64,000 nucleotides of DNA from Allobosea sp. TND4EK4 (GTDB lineage: Bacteria > Pseudomonadota > Alphaproteobacteria > Rhizobiales > Beijerinckiaceae), in NCBI RefSeq assembly GCF_900156025.1, contig NZ_FTMO01000002.1, positions 310,001-374,000 on the forward strand. Reading direction: 5' to 3'. The notes under the pieces are model-generated. The model searched no databases, was not told the origin of the DNA, and worked only from the letters and a program-made list of their open reading frames with translations. Shown one piece after another: positions 25,802 to 38,842 of the stretch. The position numbers and the translations under genes are program-made. The stretch's first letter is position 1. Every line of letters begins with the position of its first letter.

Positions 25802-25849
25802 ACTTCAGGCTCTTCTCCGACATCGCGGCCCACCTTCCGGACCAAAGCG

Positions 25850-26659
25850 ATGTCACCGTCTCTCAGAAGCGTTTCCACCATCGGGATCATGGGTTTCGGC
25901 GCCTTCGGCCGCCTGATGGCCCGCCATCTTCAGCCGCATTTCGCACTGCGCATCCACGACCTGCATTGCCCGCCCTCGCCGGATGACGGTGGGCGCGGCC
26001 TGTCTCCTGCCACTGCAGACGAGGTCGCGGCTTGCGACCTCGTCATTCTCGCCGTGCCCGTTCCCGCCATTCCGGACGCCATCGCGGCGCTGCACCCCCA
26101 TCTGCGCGCCGGCACGGTCGTGCTGGATGTCGGCTCGGTCAAGATCGGGCCGGCCCGGGCTCTCGTCGAAGGCCTGCCGACGCATGTCGGCATCGTCGGC
26201 ACGCATCCGCTGTTCGGCCCGCAGAGCGCCCGCAACGGCCTCGCCGGCCTGAAGATCGCGCTCTGTCCGATTCGCGGCGGCGCCACGCCCCGCATCGCCG
26301 CCTTCCTGCGCCATGTGCTGAAGCTCGAGGTCATCGTCACCACGCCCGACGCGCATGACCGCGAGGTCGCGATGGTTCAGGGCCTGACCCATCTCATCGC
26401 CAAGATCCTGGTGCGGATGGAGCCGCTGCCGCGCCGGATGACGACAGCGAGCTTCGACCTGCTGATGCAGGCCACCGACATGGTCCGCTACGACGCGCCC
26501 AACGTCTTCATGGCGATCGAGCGCGCCAATCCGCATGCCAAGGCGGTTCGGGACCGCTTCTTCAGCCTGGCGGAGGAGATGCGGCTCTTCCTGGAGCGGG
26601 GGCATGACGCAGCCGAGACACGCGCCCCGGACGATGCCTCGCTGGAGCAGGCGTCGTAG
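25850..26659 (+). CDS. Prephenate/arogenate dehydrogenase, TyrA family
   Basis: 269 residues. N-terminal NAD(P)-binding Rossmann motif IGIMGFGAFGRLMA, then DLVILAVPVPAIPDAI and the TyrA core with THPLFGPQSARNG, including the conserved His-Pro pair, followed by a helical dimerisation domain. It oxidatively decarboxylates prephenate or arogenate to the precursor of tyrosine, or tyrosine itself. There is no ACT domain, so feedback control would have to act elsewhere; the Tyr-codon leader upstream may supply it. Start ATG at 25850; an internal ATG at 25889 would cut into the nucleotide motif. Confidence 0.87.
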   Translation: MSPSLRSVSTIGIMGFGAFGRLMARHLQPHFALRIHDLHCPPSPDDGGRGLSPATADEVAACDLVILAVPVPAIPDAIAALHPHLRAGTVVLDVGSVKIGPARALVEGLPTHVGIVGTHPLFGPQSARNGLAGLKIALCPIRGGATPRIAAFLRHVLKLEVIVTTPDAHDREVAMVQGLTHLIAKILVRMEPLPRRMTTASFDLLMQATDMVRYDAPNVFMAIERANPHAKAVRDRFFSLAEEMRLFLERGHDAAETRAPDDASLEQAS

Positions 26660-26740
26660 CGCGCCTGCGACGCCGACAGCCCTATGCAAGGGCGGAGCAC
26701 CCCGCCATATCGGGAGCCATTCCCTGCCGGACTGCAATTC

Positions 26741-27166
26741 ATGACCGACAACCCGCTCGCGCATCCCGGCGCCGCCCATCCCGACCTGCGGGAGCAGATG
26801 ATCTCAAATCTCGTCCGCATCTTCTATGCGCGGGCGAGGCGCGACGAGGTCATCGGCCCCATCTTCGAGGCGGCAGTGGAGGATTGGGAAGACCACATCA
26901 CGCGCATCACCGATTTCTGGAGCAATGTGATGCTGCGCACCGGCCGCTACGAAGGCCGGCCGATGCGCCCCCATCTCATCCTGCCGCTGACGGCCGCGCA
27001 TTTCGACCGCTGGCTCGAACTCTTCGAGGCGACGGCCCATGAGATCTGCCCGCCGGATATCGCCTGGGCCTTCATCATCCGCGCCCGCCGCATCGCCGAC
27101 AGCTTCGAAATGGCCCGCGCCAGCCAGCGCGGTGAGGTGGCAGGGCCGCGGCACAGCGTGCGATAG
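26741..27166 (+). CDS. Group III truncated haemoglobin
   Basis: 141 residues from the ATG at 26741 (the frame opens earlier but lacks protein character). The group III pattern is present: LVRIFYARARRDEVIGPIF, HITRITDFWSNVMLRTGRYEG and the proximal haem ligand His87 in PLTAAHFDRWLELF. The distal region Phe and Trp are also kept. Such proteins bind oxygen or NO and are linked to micro-oxic growth in proteobacteria; the role here is unknown. No FixK-type box is evident in the short gap from the TyrA-family gene, so it may be read from that operon. Confidence 0.9.
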   Translation: MTDNPLAHPGAAHPDLREQMISNLVRIFYARARRDEVIGPIFEAAVEDWEDHITRITDFWSNVMLRTGRYEGRPMRPHLILPLTAAHFDRWLELFEATAHEICPPDIAWAFIIRARRIADSFEMARASQRGEVAGPRHSVR

Positions 27167-27332
27167 CCGCACTCTCCGTTTGCGAAAACGCGGGCCGTCC
27201 CGCGCGGAGCAAGGCGCAGGGCCTGCACAGGTTCCGGCCGGGCGAAGCCCCTGCCGGTTGCGCCGGCCCGCCCTCTATGGCTAGTCGAGAGCACAGGCCG
27301 GCACGCGCGGCCGCAGGGGATAAAGGCGAAGC

Positions 27333-28025
27333 ATGTCCTGGCGCGATTTCTGGAACGGCGAGCACGCCATCTATGTGTCCCCGCGCCACAAGGCCCTGCA
27401 CTACCGGCAGATCGCAACCGACCTGATCGGACATATCCCCTCGCGCGAGGCTGTCGTGCTCGACCATGGTTGCGGCGAGGCCCTCGACGCCGCCCGCGTT
27501 GCCGCGGCCTGCGGCCGGCTCTATCTCTGCGAAGCGGCGCCCAGCGTGCGCGAGAAGCTGCGCAGCCAGTTCGGGCGCATCGACACCATCGCGGTCGTCG
27601 CGCCGGAAGAGGTCGAGGCCCTGCCTGAGAACGCGCTCGACCTGGTCGTCGCCAATTCGCTGATCCAGTACCTCTCCCGCGACGAGCTGAAGGCGCTGCT
27701 CGTGACCTGGCGCGAGAAGCTGAAGCCCGGCGGCGCGCTCGTCCTCGCCGACGTCATCCCGCCCGATGTCAGCCCGCTGACCGATGCGACCCAGCTCCTC
27801 GGCTTCGCCTGGCGCGGCGGCTTCCTCACCGCTGCGCTGGCCGGGCTGGTCCGCACCGCCTTCTCCGACTACCGCAAGCTGCGGGCGCAATATGGGCTTG
27901 CGACCTATGCGGCCGAGGATGCCATGGCGCTGGTCCGCGAGGCAGGCTTCGTCGAGGTCCGCCGCGACGCCAATTTCGGGCACAATCCGCATCGCATGAC
28001 CTTCAAGGCGAACAAGCCGGACTGA
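27333..28025 (+). CDS. Class I SAM-dependent methyltransferase
   Basis: 230 residues. Motif I is VVLDHGCGEALDAARVA, motif II is around DLVVANSLIQYLS and the post-motif LKPGGALVLADVIPP follows, giving a standard Rossmann methyltransferase. The N-terminal WRDFWNGEHAIYVSPRHKALHY segment is shared by a group of uncharacterised alphaproteobacterial enzymes, often near polysaccharide or lipid genes. The substrate is unknown. About 165 bases separate it from the haemoglobin gene, holding no gene I can support. Confidence 0.85.
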   Translation: MSWRDFWNGEHAIYVSPRHKALHYRQIATDLIGHIPSREAVVLDHGCGEALDAARVAAACGRLYLCEAAPSVREKLRSQFGRIDTIAVVAPEEVEALPENALDLVVANSLIQYLSRDELKALLVTWREKLKPGGALVLADVIPPDVSPLTDATQLLGFAWRGGFLTAALAGLVRTAFSDYRKLRAQYGLATYAAEDAMALVREAGFVEVRRDANFGHNPHRMTFKANKPD

Positions 28026-28140
28026 TCGGCCGGTCCATCTGCCGGGCCAAAGGTCGCCAGCGCATCGATGTCGCCCGAACCGCTTGATCTAAGCCGGAAA
28101 ATATGGCTTGAGCGCGCCTTGCTCCCATGCCGAGGCCGCC

Positions 28141-28953
28141 GTGCAGGACCCCTTCGCCTGTCCCTATTGTGAGGCCTCGCTCAACCGGGGCGTGTTGTCC
28201 TGCCGCTGCTGCGGGCGCGATCTGACACCCGTTCTGCCGCTGCTGAGCCGCCTCGATGCGCTGGAGGCCCGTCTCGCGGCCTTCGAAAAGAGCGCGGAGG
28301 AAGACCGCGCGGCCCTGGCGGCTCTCGCGGACCGGCCCGCGCCAGCCGAGATTGCCGCCGCCTCTGGGAACCAGGCCGAAGCGGCGGAGGCCCTCCCCGC
28401 CGCGCCACACGTCCTTCCGGCCGCACGACGCCGCTTCTGGGTGCTGCCCTTCGGGCTCGTGCTGCTGCTGCTCGCCTATTGCGCCGTCGTGCTCTGGCTC
28501 GATCTGCCGCTCTGGGTGCTGCGGCTGGCCTCGATCGCGATCCCCTTCGTCACCGGTGCGATCTATTTCGGCATCCGCCCGCGCCTGATCGCCTTCGACC
28601 TGGGCGTTGCGATCGCCTTCGCGATTTTTTCCGTCGCGACCATGAACGCGTTGCTCGGCTGGCACGACAACATACCGCTCCTTCCGCAGGGCCCGGCGGC
28701 CTGGCGCGAGACGGCGTTCTACGCGCTCAGCATCGCGGCCTCGATGTTCTCGGGCATGCTGCTGCGCGTCACGCAGGCTGCGCTCGCCGCGCGCGGCCTC
28801 GTCTCGCTGCCGGAACTGCGGAAAGGGCTGCTGGCCGTGCATGGCAAGGTGCCGATGGAAACGCTGAAGACCATCGAAACCACCATTCTCATGGTCAGCA
28901 CGGTCATATCCGCCATCGCCGGCCTCGTCGCCGGCATCCTGGGAGTGAAATAA
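28141..28953 (+). CDS. Membrane protein with N-terminal zinc ribbon
   Basis: About 270 residues from a GTG with a GAGG site 7 bases ahead; a TTG at 28108 is the alternative. The N-terminus has CPYC...CRCC, a compact zinc-ribbon pattern, then an Ala/Glu-rich helical stretch that may form a coiled coil (about 30-80), and five hydrophobic helices in the C-terminal two thirds. I do not recognise the family. It is followed at once by a small secreted protein gene, so the two probably form an operon. Confidence 0.72.
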   Translation: MQDPFACPYCEASLNRGVLSCRCCGRDLTPVLPLLSRLDALEARLAAFEKSAEEDRAALAALADRPAPAEIAAASGNQAEAAEALPAAPHVLPAARRRFWVLPFGLVLLLLAYCAVVLWLDLPLWVLRLASIAIPFVTGAIYFGIRPRLIAFDLGVAIAFAIFSVATMNALLGWHDNIPLLPQGPAAWRETAFYALSIAASMFSGMLLRVTQAALAARGLVSLPELRKGLLAVHGKVPMETLKTIETTILMVSTVISAIAGLVAGILGVK

Positions 28954-28955
28954 GA

Positions 28956-29426
28956 ATGATGATCACGCCTGTGCTCGTCCGGCACATCCTGTCTGCCGCC
29001 TTTGTCGCCGCCAGCCTGAGCGCCGCCGGCGCCGCGGAGCCGATCCAGCTCATCACCCCCAGCGAGGCGGGCATGCCGACATCGGCCATGGGCAATGGCA
29101 GCACGCGCAATCTCACCCGCGGCCCGGGCATCGACACGCTGCCGACGCCGGACAAGGGCGTCGACGGCAAGCCGTTCCGCCTCGCCGTGCGCTTCATGCC
29201 GAGCAATGGCGTGCCGGTCGATCCTGCCAGCGTGCGCGTCTACTATCGCCGCCAGCCGCCGGTCGACATCACCGAGCGCATCAAGTCCTTCATCACCCCG
29301 GCCGGGATCGACGCCCCCTCGGTGGTCGTGCCCCCCGGCACGCATGTGATCGAGATCGAGGCGATGGACAAGGAAGGCCGAATCGGCCGCCGGCAGCTGA
29401 CCCTCACGGTCGCGCCCCAGCATTGA
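28956..29426 (+). CDS. Hypothetical secreted protein
   Basis: 156 residues beginning with tandem ATG at 28956, two bases after the stop of the zinc-ribbon gene. A signal peptide (hydrophobic core about 8-22, cleavage near AGAAEP) leads to a small domain with FRLAVRFMPSNGVPVDPASVRVYYRR and a C-terminal IEIEAMDKEGRIGRRQLTLTV segment. The latter looks like an immunoglobulin-like or carbohydrate-binding beta sandwich, but I cannot assign a family. It is likely to work with its upstream neighbour at the cell envelope. Confidence 0.72.
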   Translation: MMITPVLVRHILSAAFVAASLSAAGAAEPIQLITPSEAGMPTSAMGNGSTRNLTRGPGIDTLPTPDKGVDGKPFRLAVRFMPSNGVPVDPASVRVYYRRQPPVDITERIKSFITPAGIDAPSVVVPPGTHVIEIEAMDKEGRIGRRQLTLTVAPQH

Positions 29427-29429
29427 GCA

Positions 29430-29834
29430 TCAGGCGCCGCGGTCGGCGAAGCTGAAGAACTTGTGCCCGAGGAACGAGAACACCATCACCAGGCCCGTCG
29501 TCACGAGCTGCATCGGCAGATAGGGCAGGCCGAGCCGCGTAACGAAGAGGTGCATCAGGACGCCGGTGAGCGCGAAGCCACCGGCGGCAATCAGTCCGAA
29601 CCGCCAGCCGGCCTGCGCATGGCTGCGCGTCGCCTCGAAGGTCATCCAGCGGTTCAGCGTATAGGAGACCAGCGCGCCGACGACGAAACCGGCGAGCGTC
29701 GCCGGGACGGGGTCGAACCGCCCGAGTTCGACGAGACCGACCAGCACACCGTAATGGGCGATCGCGGTCAGCCCGCCGGCAAAGCCGTAGACGAGAAGTT
29801 GGCGGAACTGGCGCGGATAGCGGCGGGACGACAT
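29430..29834 (-). CDS. GtrA family membrane protein
   Basis: 134 residues with four membrane helices and the GtrA-family pattern QLLVYGFAGGLTAIAHYGVLV, FVVGALVSYTLNRWMTF and MVFSFLGHKFFSF. The family is thought to move polyprenyl-phosphate-linked sugars across the inner membrane for O-antigen or teichoic-type polymer modification. No glycosyltransferase partner is adjacent. It is convergent with the secreted protein gene. Confidence 0.9.
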   Translation of the reverse strand: MSSRRYPRQFRQLLVYGFAGGLTAIAHYGVLVGLVELGRFDPVPATLAGFVVGALVSYTLNRWMTFEATRSHAQAGWRFGLIAAGGFALTGVLMHLFVTRLGLPYLPMQLVTTGLVMVFSFLGHKFFSFADRGA

Positions 29835-30015
29835 CGCCGCAGCCTATAGACCAGCAGATCGAGGCTGCCTACGGGCCAGGGACGGTCATCGATGCCGGCA
29901 CCGCGGCCGCGCAACTCACGGGCGCACATTCTAAACGAAAGCCGAACAGAATGTTCATTATTTCCGCGTATGCAACAATCGCACGGGCGAGCCGTCCATG
30001 CATTAGACCTTATTT

Positions 30016-31395
30016 ATGTTAGTGCAAAGCGCCTCTATGCCACGCAATGCTCGATTTCGTCACATTCAACGAGCCGACCACCTGATCAACATTTGCCGAT
30101 GCGGCAGCATGTTCGGCGTGTTTCTCGGCCTTTTTTGGTTATCGATTTTTGTGGTTTCGCAGCACTGGACAGCCGCAATCGGGCTTGCGACGCTCGGAAT
30201 CCTGGCAATCCCGTGTTGGCTCATCGGGCGCAGCGGCAAATTCTCTCTCGGCCTGATGTTGGCCCAGATCGTCTGCCTGACCTACATCGTCTTCTTCGCG
30301 CTGGTTTTCGATATCCCGACCACCGCGATCCCGCGCACCACTCATCTTTACCTGCTCGTGATCGCGGTGGTCGGCTTCATCAACTACCGGCGCGAACCCT
30401 TGCTGCTTCAAGTGCCGATCATCGTCGCCTGCCTGGTGGCGTTTATCGCCATCGCGGCCGTCAACCCGTCCGTCGCCATTGCGATTCCGATGTCGGAGAG
30501 CGTGAGATCCGCCGGAGCCTGGATCAACGCCAGCGTCTCGATCTGCATGCTCGGCGCCTGCATCGTCGCGATGCAGATCGACCTGTCGCGGAGCACGGAC
30601 ATCGCGAGCGAACTGCAGAAAGCGCTTTGGAAGCGGCAGTTTCGGCTGGTCTATCAGCCGCAGGTGGATGCCGAGGGCAAGGTCCTCGGCGCGGAGGTGC
30701 TGCTGCGCTGGACCCACCCGAAACGGGGCGAGGTTCCTCCGGCCGAGTTCATTCCCCTGGCGGAGCAGGTCGGCTTCATGCCGCAGCTTGGGACCTGGAT
30801 CATCACAGAGGCCTGCCGAACGCTCGCCGACTGGCGAGCAGATGAGTCGAGGAGAGCCCTTACCCTCTCGATCAACGTCACGGCCGACCAGTTCATCCAG
30901 CCCGACTTCTATGCCGCGCTGCGGCAGGCGGTCGACAGAAGCGAGATTGCCCCCGACAGGCTGAAGCTGGAGTTGACCGAGACCGTCTTCGTCAACGACG
31001 TGGACGCCATCGTCACGAAGCTGTTGCTCCTGCGGCACGCGGGCTTCGCCATCTCGCTCGACGATTTCGGCACCGGTTATTCGTCACTGAGCTATCTGCG
31101 CCAACTCCCGTTGAACCAGATCAAGGTCGATCGCAGCTTCGTGCGGGGCGTGGCCGAAAGCCGCCGCGCGGCCGCACTGGCCAAGACCATTGTCCAGATC
31201 GGGCACGATCTGGGCCTCGATGTTCTCGCCGAGGGCATCGAGACGGAAGAGCAGCACCGGATCATGCAGGCCTATGGCTGCACCGGCTTCCAGGGTTTTC
31301 ATTTCGGCCGCCCGATGCCTTTGCCCGCCTTCGAGCAATGGCTCGCCGAGGCGCAGCGCCCGGCCCCGCAGGCCCGCGTGCCTGCCATGGCGTAA
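30016..31395 (+). CDS. Membrane-bound EAL-domain cyclic-di-GMP phosphodiesterase
   Basis: 459 residues. The N-terminal ~200 residues hold five or six hydrophobic helices, a membrane sensor. The C-terminal EAL domain starts near 210 with RLVYQPQVDAEGK, and carries EVLLRW (the EAL signature with V for A; the Glu is kept), NVTADQF, ELTET, DDFGTGYSSLSYL, KVDRSFV and EGIETEEQ. These catalytic and metal residues are intact, so it should hydrolyse c-di-GMP. There is no GGDEF domain. The upstream region is unusually AT-rich for this genome. Confidence 0.9.
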   Translation: MLVQSASMPRNARFRHIQRADHLINICRCGSMFGVFLGLFWLSIFVVSQHWTAAIGLATLGILAIPCWLIGRSGKFSLGLMLAQIVCLTYIVFFALVFDIPTTAIPRTTHLYLLVIAVVGFINYRREPLLLQVPIIVACLVAFIAIAAVNPSVAIAIPMSESVRSAGAWINASVSICMLGACIVAMQIDLSRSTDIASELQKALWKRQFRLVYQPQVDAEGKVLGAEVLLRWTHPKRGEVPPAEFIPLAEQVGFMPQLGTWIITEACRTLADWRADESRRALTLSINVTADQFIQPDFYAALRQAVDRSEIAPDRLKLELTETVFVNDVDAIVTKLLLLRHAGFAISLDDFGTGYSSLSYLRQLPLNQIKVDRSFVRGVAESRRAAALAKTIVQIGHDLGLDVLAEGIETEEQHRIMQAYGCTGFQGFHFGRPMPLPAFEQWLAEAQRPAPQARVPAMA

Positions 31396-31581
31396 CGGGA
31401 TCGGCGGAACGCTCCGGCGCGTTTCCAACCTGTGCGTTGATCGGGTGGAGGCGCGCTTTTCCCTTCCCCCGGCCGCCTCGCCCATCTATAGCGAGCGCCT
31501 AGCATTCATTCCGACGCTCGCCAGGCCTCCGCTCGCCCGAACGGACCGGCCTCGCGCGCGCCCGCCGAGACGGTCGAGACC

Positions 31582-34929
<3,348 letters not shown>

Positions 34930-34941
34930 TTTCGGGCAAGT

Positions 34942-34968
34942 CCGCGCGGTGTTGCTCCGCGCGGTTTT
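34942..34968 (+). terminator. Intrinsic terminator of carB
   Basis: CCGCGCGG-TGTTGCT-CCGCGCGG followed by TTTT. The perfect 8-bp stem lies 12 bases beyond the carB stop codon. Confidence 0.8.
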
Positions 34969-35051
34969 AGAAGTCGAAGCGGAAGCGTGGGACACCGGTG
35001 GCCGATGCGGCCGGTGCGGCCCGCGCTTTCGAAGCTTACGGGACGGAAAGA

Positions 35052-35525
35052 ATGGAAAAGGTTCCCATGACGGCCGGCGGTTTCGCCGCCCTGGAAGCAG
35101 AGCTGAAGGACCGGCAGCAGGTCCAGCGTCAGCGCATCATCACGGCCATCGCCGAGGCGCGCGCATTGGGCGACCTGTCCGAGAACGCCGAGTACCACGC
35201 GGCGAAAGAGGCGCAGTCCCTGAACGAGGGCCGCATCATGGAGCTCGAATCGCTGATCGGCCGCGCCGACATCATCGACGTCTCGAAGCTGGGCGGCGAC
35301 ACGATCAAGTTCGGCGCCACCGTCAAGCTGATCGACGAGGATACCGAGGAAGAGAAGTCCTACCAGATCGTCGGCGAGCCGGAATCGGACGTGAGATCCG
35401 GCAAGGTCTCGATCGGCTCGCCGATCGCGCGCGCCCTGATCGGCAAGAAGATCGGCGACTCGGTGCAGGTCAACACGCCCGGCGGCGGCAAGGCCTACGA
35501 GATCGTCGACGTCGTCTTTCGCTGA
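35052..35525 (+). CDS. greA: Transcription elongation factor GreA
   Basis: 157 residues from the ATG at 35052, the normal GreA length; an earlier in-frame start at 34998 would add an unusual 18-residue extension. N-terminal coiled coil with [42 protein letters not shown], with the acidic tip pair in GDLSENAEY that enters the RNA polymerase secondary channel, and a C-terminal FKBP-like domain ([19 protein letters not shown]). It rescues backtracked RNA polymerase by promoting cleavage of the transcript. Confidence 0.97.
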   Translation: MEKVPMTAGGFAALEAELKDRQQVQRQRIITAIAEARALGDLSENAEYHAAKEAQSLNEGRIMELESLIGRADIIDVSKLGGDTIKFGATVKLIDEDTEEEKSYQIVGEPESDVRSGKVSIGSPIARALIGKKIGDSVQVNTPGGGKAYEIVDVVFR

Positions 35526-35648
35526 TCGCACCGGGCGCATCTCGACTGCGCCCCTGCATGGCCCCCTCACGATCACGCCGCTGCGACCGGGCTGGCAAAG
35601 CGCCAACGGCATGACCACATCGAAGCAAGCGACCTTCGGAGACCCGTC

Positions 35649-36152
35649 ATGACCACACGCCGCCATTTTCTCGGCCTCGCCGCAGCCGGTGCTGCCCTTG
35701 CCCTCCTGCCTGCGGCGCTCGCGCCAGCCTTGGCGCGCCCGGCGCGTGCCGTGGCGAGGCCCGTCACGATCATCTTCGCGCCGAGTGTCGCAGAAGCCTG
35801 GGGCCGCAATCTCGGCCTCGTCCGCTCCGAGCTCGAATCGACGCTGGCCAGCATCCTCGGCTCGCGCTTCGCCGGCAGCGGCCACAGGCTCGTGGTGTCG
35901 GTGAACAGCCTCTGGCTCTCCGGCAATGGCGGCAATGGCGGCCGGGTCCGCGATGGCGGCGGCGCCGCAGACATCATGGAAAGCGTCGCCACGCTCTACG
36001 ACGCCTCTGGCCGTGCGGTCGGGTCCTGGCCGATCCGCTCGACCGAGTTCGCAGACGGCATGGCCCGCGGCCTGCCGAACCTCGACCAGCTTCGTCTGGA
36101 AGCCCTGGCCCGCAACAACGCCTGGTGGATCAAGCGCTACGTCGAGGCGTGA
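35649..36152 (+). CDS. Tat-exported hypothetical protein
   Basis: 167 residues. A twin-arginine signal TTRRHFLGLAAAG with a long Ala-rich hydrophobic part ends near ARPARA (about residue 36), implying folded export to the periplasm. The mature part has no motif I know; it includes a Gly/Asn-rich loop (GNGGNGGRVRDGGG). It is a single gene with a weak 7-bp hairpin (35533-35553) after greA upstream. Function unknown. Confidence 0.7.
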   Translation: MTTRRHFLGLAAAGAALALLPAALAPALARPARAVARPVTIIFAPSVAEAWGRNLGLVRSELESTLASILGSRFAGSGHRLVVSVNSLWLSGNGGNGGRVRDGGGAADIMESVATLYDASGRAVGSWPIRSTEFADGMARGLPNLDQLRLEALARNNAWWIKRYVEA

Positions 36153-36236
36153 GACAGGGATCGCCGGCTGCCGCTCGGGTGATCGGCGGCCGCGACACCT
36201 TCTCCGTCATCCTAGACCAGCCGCGAAGCGGCGTGC

Positions 36237-36701
36237 TCACCCGAACGGAACGATCGGCTCGTCCTTGACCCGGTCGAGCGCGAGCCCGGTCCGAACGTTG
36301 CGGACATTCGGCAGCGCGGTCAGCTCGCCGACGAAATCCTGGAACGCCTTCAGGTCGGGCGCCACGCATTTCAGGATGAAGTCGATGTCGCCCGACAGCG
36401 TCCAGCATTCCCGTACCGGCGCCCATTCGCGGATGCGCGCCTGGAAGGCGGAAAGATCGGCCTCCGCCTGGCTCGCCAGATGCACGAAGGCGAAGCAGAC
36501 CACCTCAAAGCCCAGCGCGCGCTCGTCGAGATCGGCATGGTAGCCGCGGATCAGCCCGGCTTCTTCCAGTGCGCGCACGCGGCGCAGGCAGGGCGGCGGC
36601 GAGATGCCGACCCGGCTGGCGAGCTCGACATTGGTCATGCGCCCGTCGGCCTGAAGCTCGCGCAGGATCCGCAGGTCGATATCGTCGCGTTTGGCGGCCA
36701 A
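36237..36701 (-). CDS. Lrp/AsnC family transcription regulator
   Basis: About 154 residues from a TTG at 36701. N-terminal helix-turn-helix (DIDLRILRELQADGRMTNVELASRVGISPPPCLRRVRALEEAGLI) and C-terminal RAM domain (VREC-WTLSGDIDFILKCVAPDLKAFQDFV), the normal Lrp layout. Such proteins respond to amino acids and form octamers. The divergent neighbour is an ELM1-family gene, 71 bases away; it is not a classic amino acid target, so the regulon is unclear. Confidence 0.9.
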   Translation of the reverse strand: MAAKRDDIDLRILRELQADGRMTNVELASRVGISPPPCLRRVRALEEAGLIRGYHADLDERALGFEVVCFAFVHLASQAEADLSAFQARIREWAPVRECWTLSGDIDFILKCVAPDLKAFQDFVGELTALPNVRNVRTGLALDRVKDEPIVPFG

Positions 36702-36772
36702 GGATCGTCCCTGATCGGGTGCGGGGAAAGACCGCGCTGGTGTAGACGCCGCCGCCGGGCGATACAAGGCGA

Positions 36773-37783
36773 ATGCCGCCGTCCGACGCCGCCATGCACG
36801 CGAATCCCGAGCCGACCGTCTGGGTGCTGACCGACGGAAAAGCCGGCGACGAGCTGCAATGCCTGGGCGTGGCCGAGCGTCTGGCCCCCTCTCCGGTGAT
36901 CCGCCGCGTCGCCCCGCGCAAGCCGTTCGCCTGGCTGATGCCGCGCGGGCCGATCGACCCCCGCGAGGCACCGGACCGCCCCGGCAGCCCCCTCTCGCGC
37001 CCCTTTCCCGATATCGCCATCGCCTCGGGTCGGCGCGCGGTGGCCTATCTGCGCGCGCTGAAGAAGGCCTCGAACGGCGCGACCTTCACCGCCTTTCTCA
37101 AGGACCCGCGCACCGGCCCCTCCGCGGCAGACCTGATCTGGGTGGCGGAGCACGACCGTTTGCGCGGCGACAACGTCCTCGTCACCCCGACAGCGCCGCA
37201 CCGGCTGACACAGGAGAAGCTGGCCGCCGCGCGCGCCGCCCCGCCGCCCTTCATCGCGGCCCTGCCCCGCCCGCGCGTCGCCGTGCTGGTGGGCGGCGAC
37301 AGCCGGCACCACCGCTTCACCGCTCCCGATATCGCCCGGCTCTCCGGGGGTCTGGATGCGCTGGCAGCGAGTGGCGCCAGCCTCATGGGCTCACCATCCA
37401 GGCGCACACAGGCCCCGCTGGCAGAGGCGGTCGCCGCGATTTTCGCCCGCCATGGCGGCTGGTGGTGGGACGGCAAGGAGGAGAACCCGTTCCTCGCCCT
37501 GCTCGCCAATGCCGACGCGATTCTCGTCACCGCCGACTCCACCAATATGCTCGGCGAGGCGACCGCGACCGGAAAACCCGTGCTGGTCTTCGAGCCCTCG
37601 GGAGGCCATCCCAAGATCACGGCGCTCATCGCCAATCTGATCCGCGCCGGCGCCGCGCATCCTTTCCGTGGACAGCTCGACGGCTCCCCCTATGCGCCGA
37701 TGGACTCCACGCCAGTCATCGCCGATGCGATAAGACGAGGATGGCTGCGCCACCGATCCGAGCTGGGGCTCGCGGGCTCTTGA
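36773..37783 (+). CDS. ELM1 family (mitochondrial-fission-protein-like) protein
   Basis: 336 residues. VWVLTDGKAGDELQCLGVAERL near the start, FIAALPRPRVAVLVGGDSRHHRF in the middle and ILVTADSTNMLGEATATGKPVLVFEP in the C-terminal half match the ELM1/DUF1022 family, which has a glycosyltransferase-like (GT-B) fold. Plant ELM1 acts in mitochondrial fission; bacterial members have no assigned reaction. ATG at 36773; an internal ATG at 36794 is possible. It precedes trxB by 83 bases on the same strand. Confidence 0.85.
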   Translation: MPPSDAAMHANPEPTVWVLTDGKAGDELQCLGVAERLAPSPVIRRVAPRKPFAWLMPRGPIDPREAPDRPGSPLSRPFPDIAIASGRRAVAYLRALKKASNGATFTAFLKDPRTGPSAADLIWVAEHDRLRGDNVLVTPTAPHRLTQEKLAAARAAPPPFIAALPRPRVAVLVGGDSRHHRFTAPDIARLSGGLDALAASGASLMGSPSRRTQAPLAEAVAAIFARHGGWWWDGKEENPFLALLANADAILVTADSTNMLGEATATGKPVLVFEPSGGHPKITALIANLIRAGAAHPFRGQLDGSPYAPMDSTPVIADAIRRGWLRHRSELGLAGS

Positions 37784-37824
37784 ACCGCGCGCTCCTTGTC
37801 CGGCATCGTCGCGCGCGTATCTGA

Positions 37825-38832
<1,008 letters not shown>

Positions 38833-38842
38833 GGCCGGAGAG

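Noticed and set aside
25798..25986. Frame from TTG 25798 overlapping the start of the TyrA-family gene
   Set aside because: It is in a different frame, starts inside the attenuator hairpin and has no domain character.
29935..29965. GAACAGAATGTTC and ACATTCT...AGAATGT as a LexA site upstream of the EAL gene
   Set aside because: The alphaproteobacterial LexA site is a direct repeat GTTC-N7-GTTC. This inverted element does not fit it, and the arms are short.
35533..35553. Hairpin after greA as a terminator
   Set aside because: GGGCGCA/TGCGCCC is a perfect 7-bp stem, but no T-tract follows on the plus strand, so I did not call it.
37794..37823. Possible ECF11-type promoter before trxB
   Set aside because: CGCGTATCTG at 37814-37823 equals the -10 of the sigma operon, but no TGATCC-like element lies 18 bases upstream. 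A sigma-70 promoter with TTGTCC is at least as likely.
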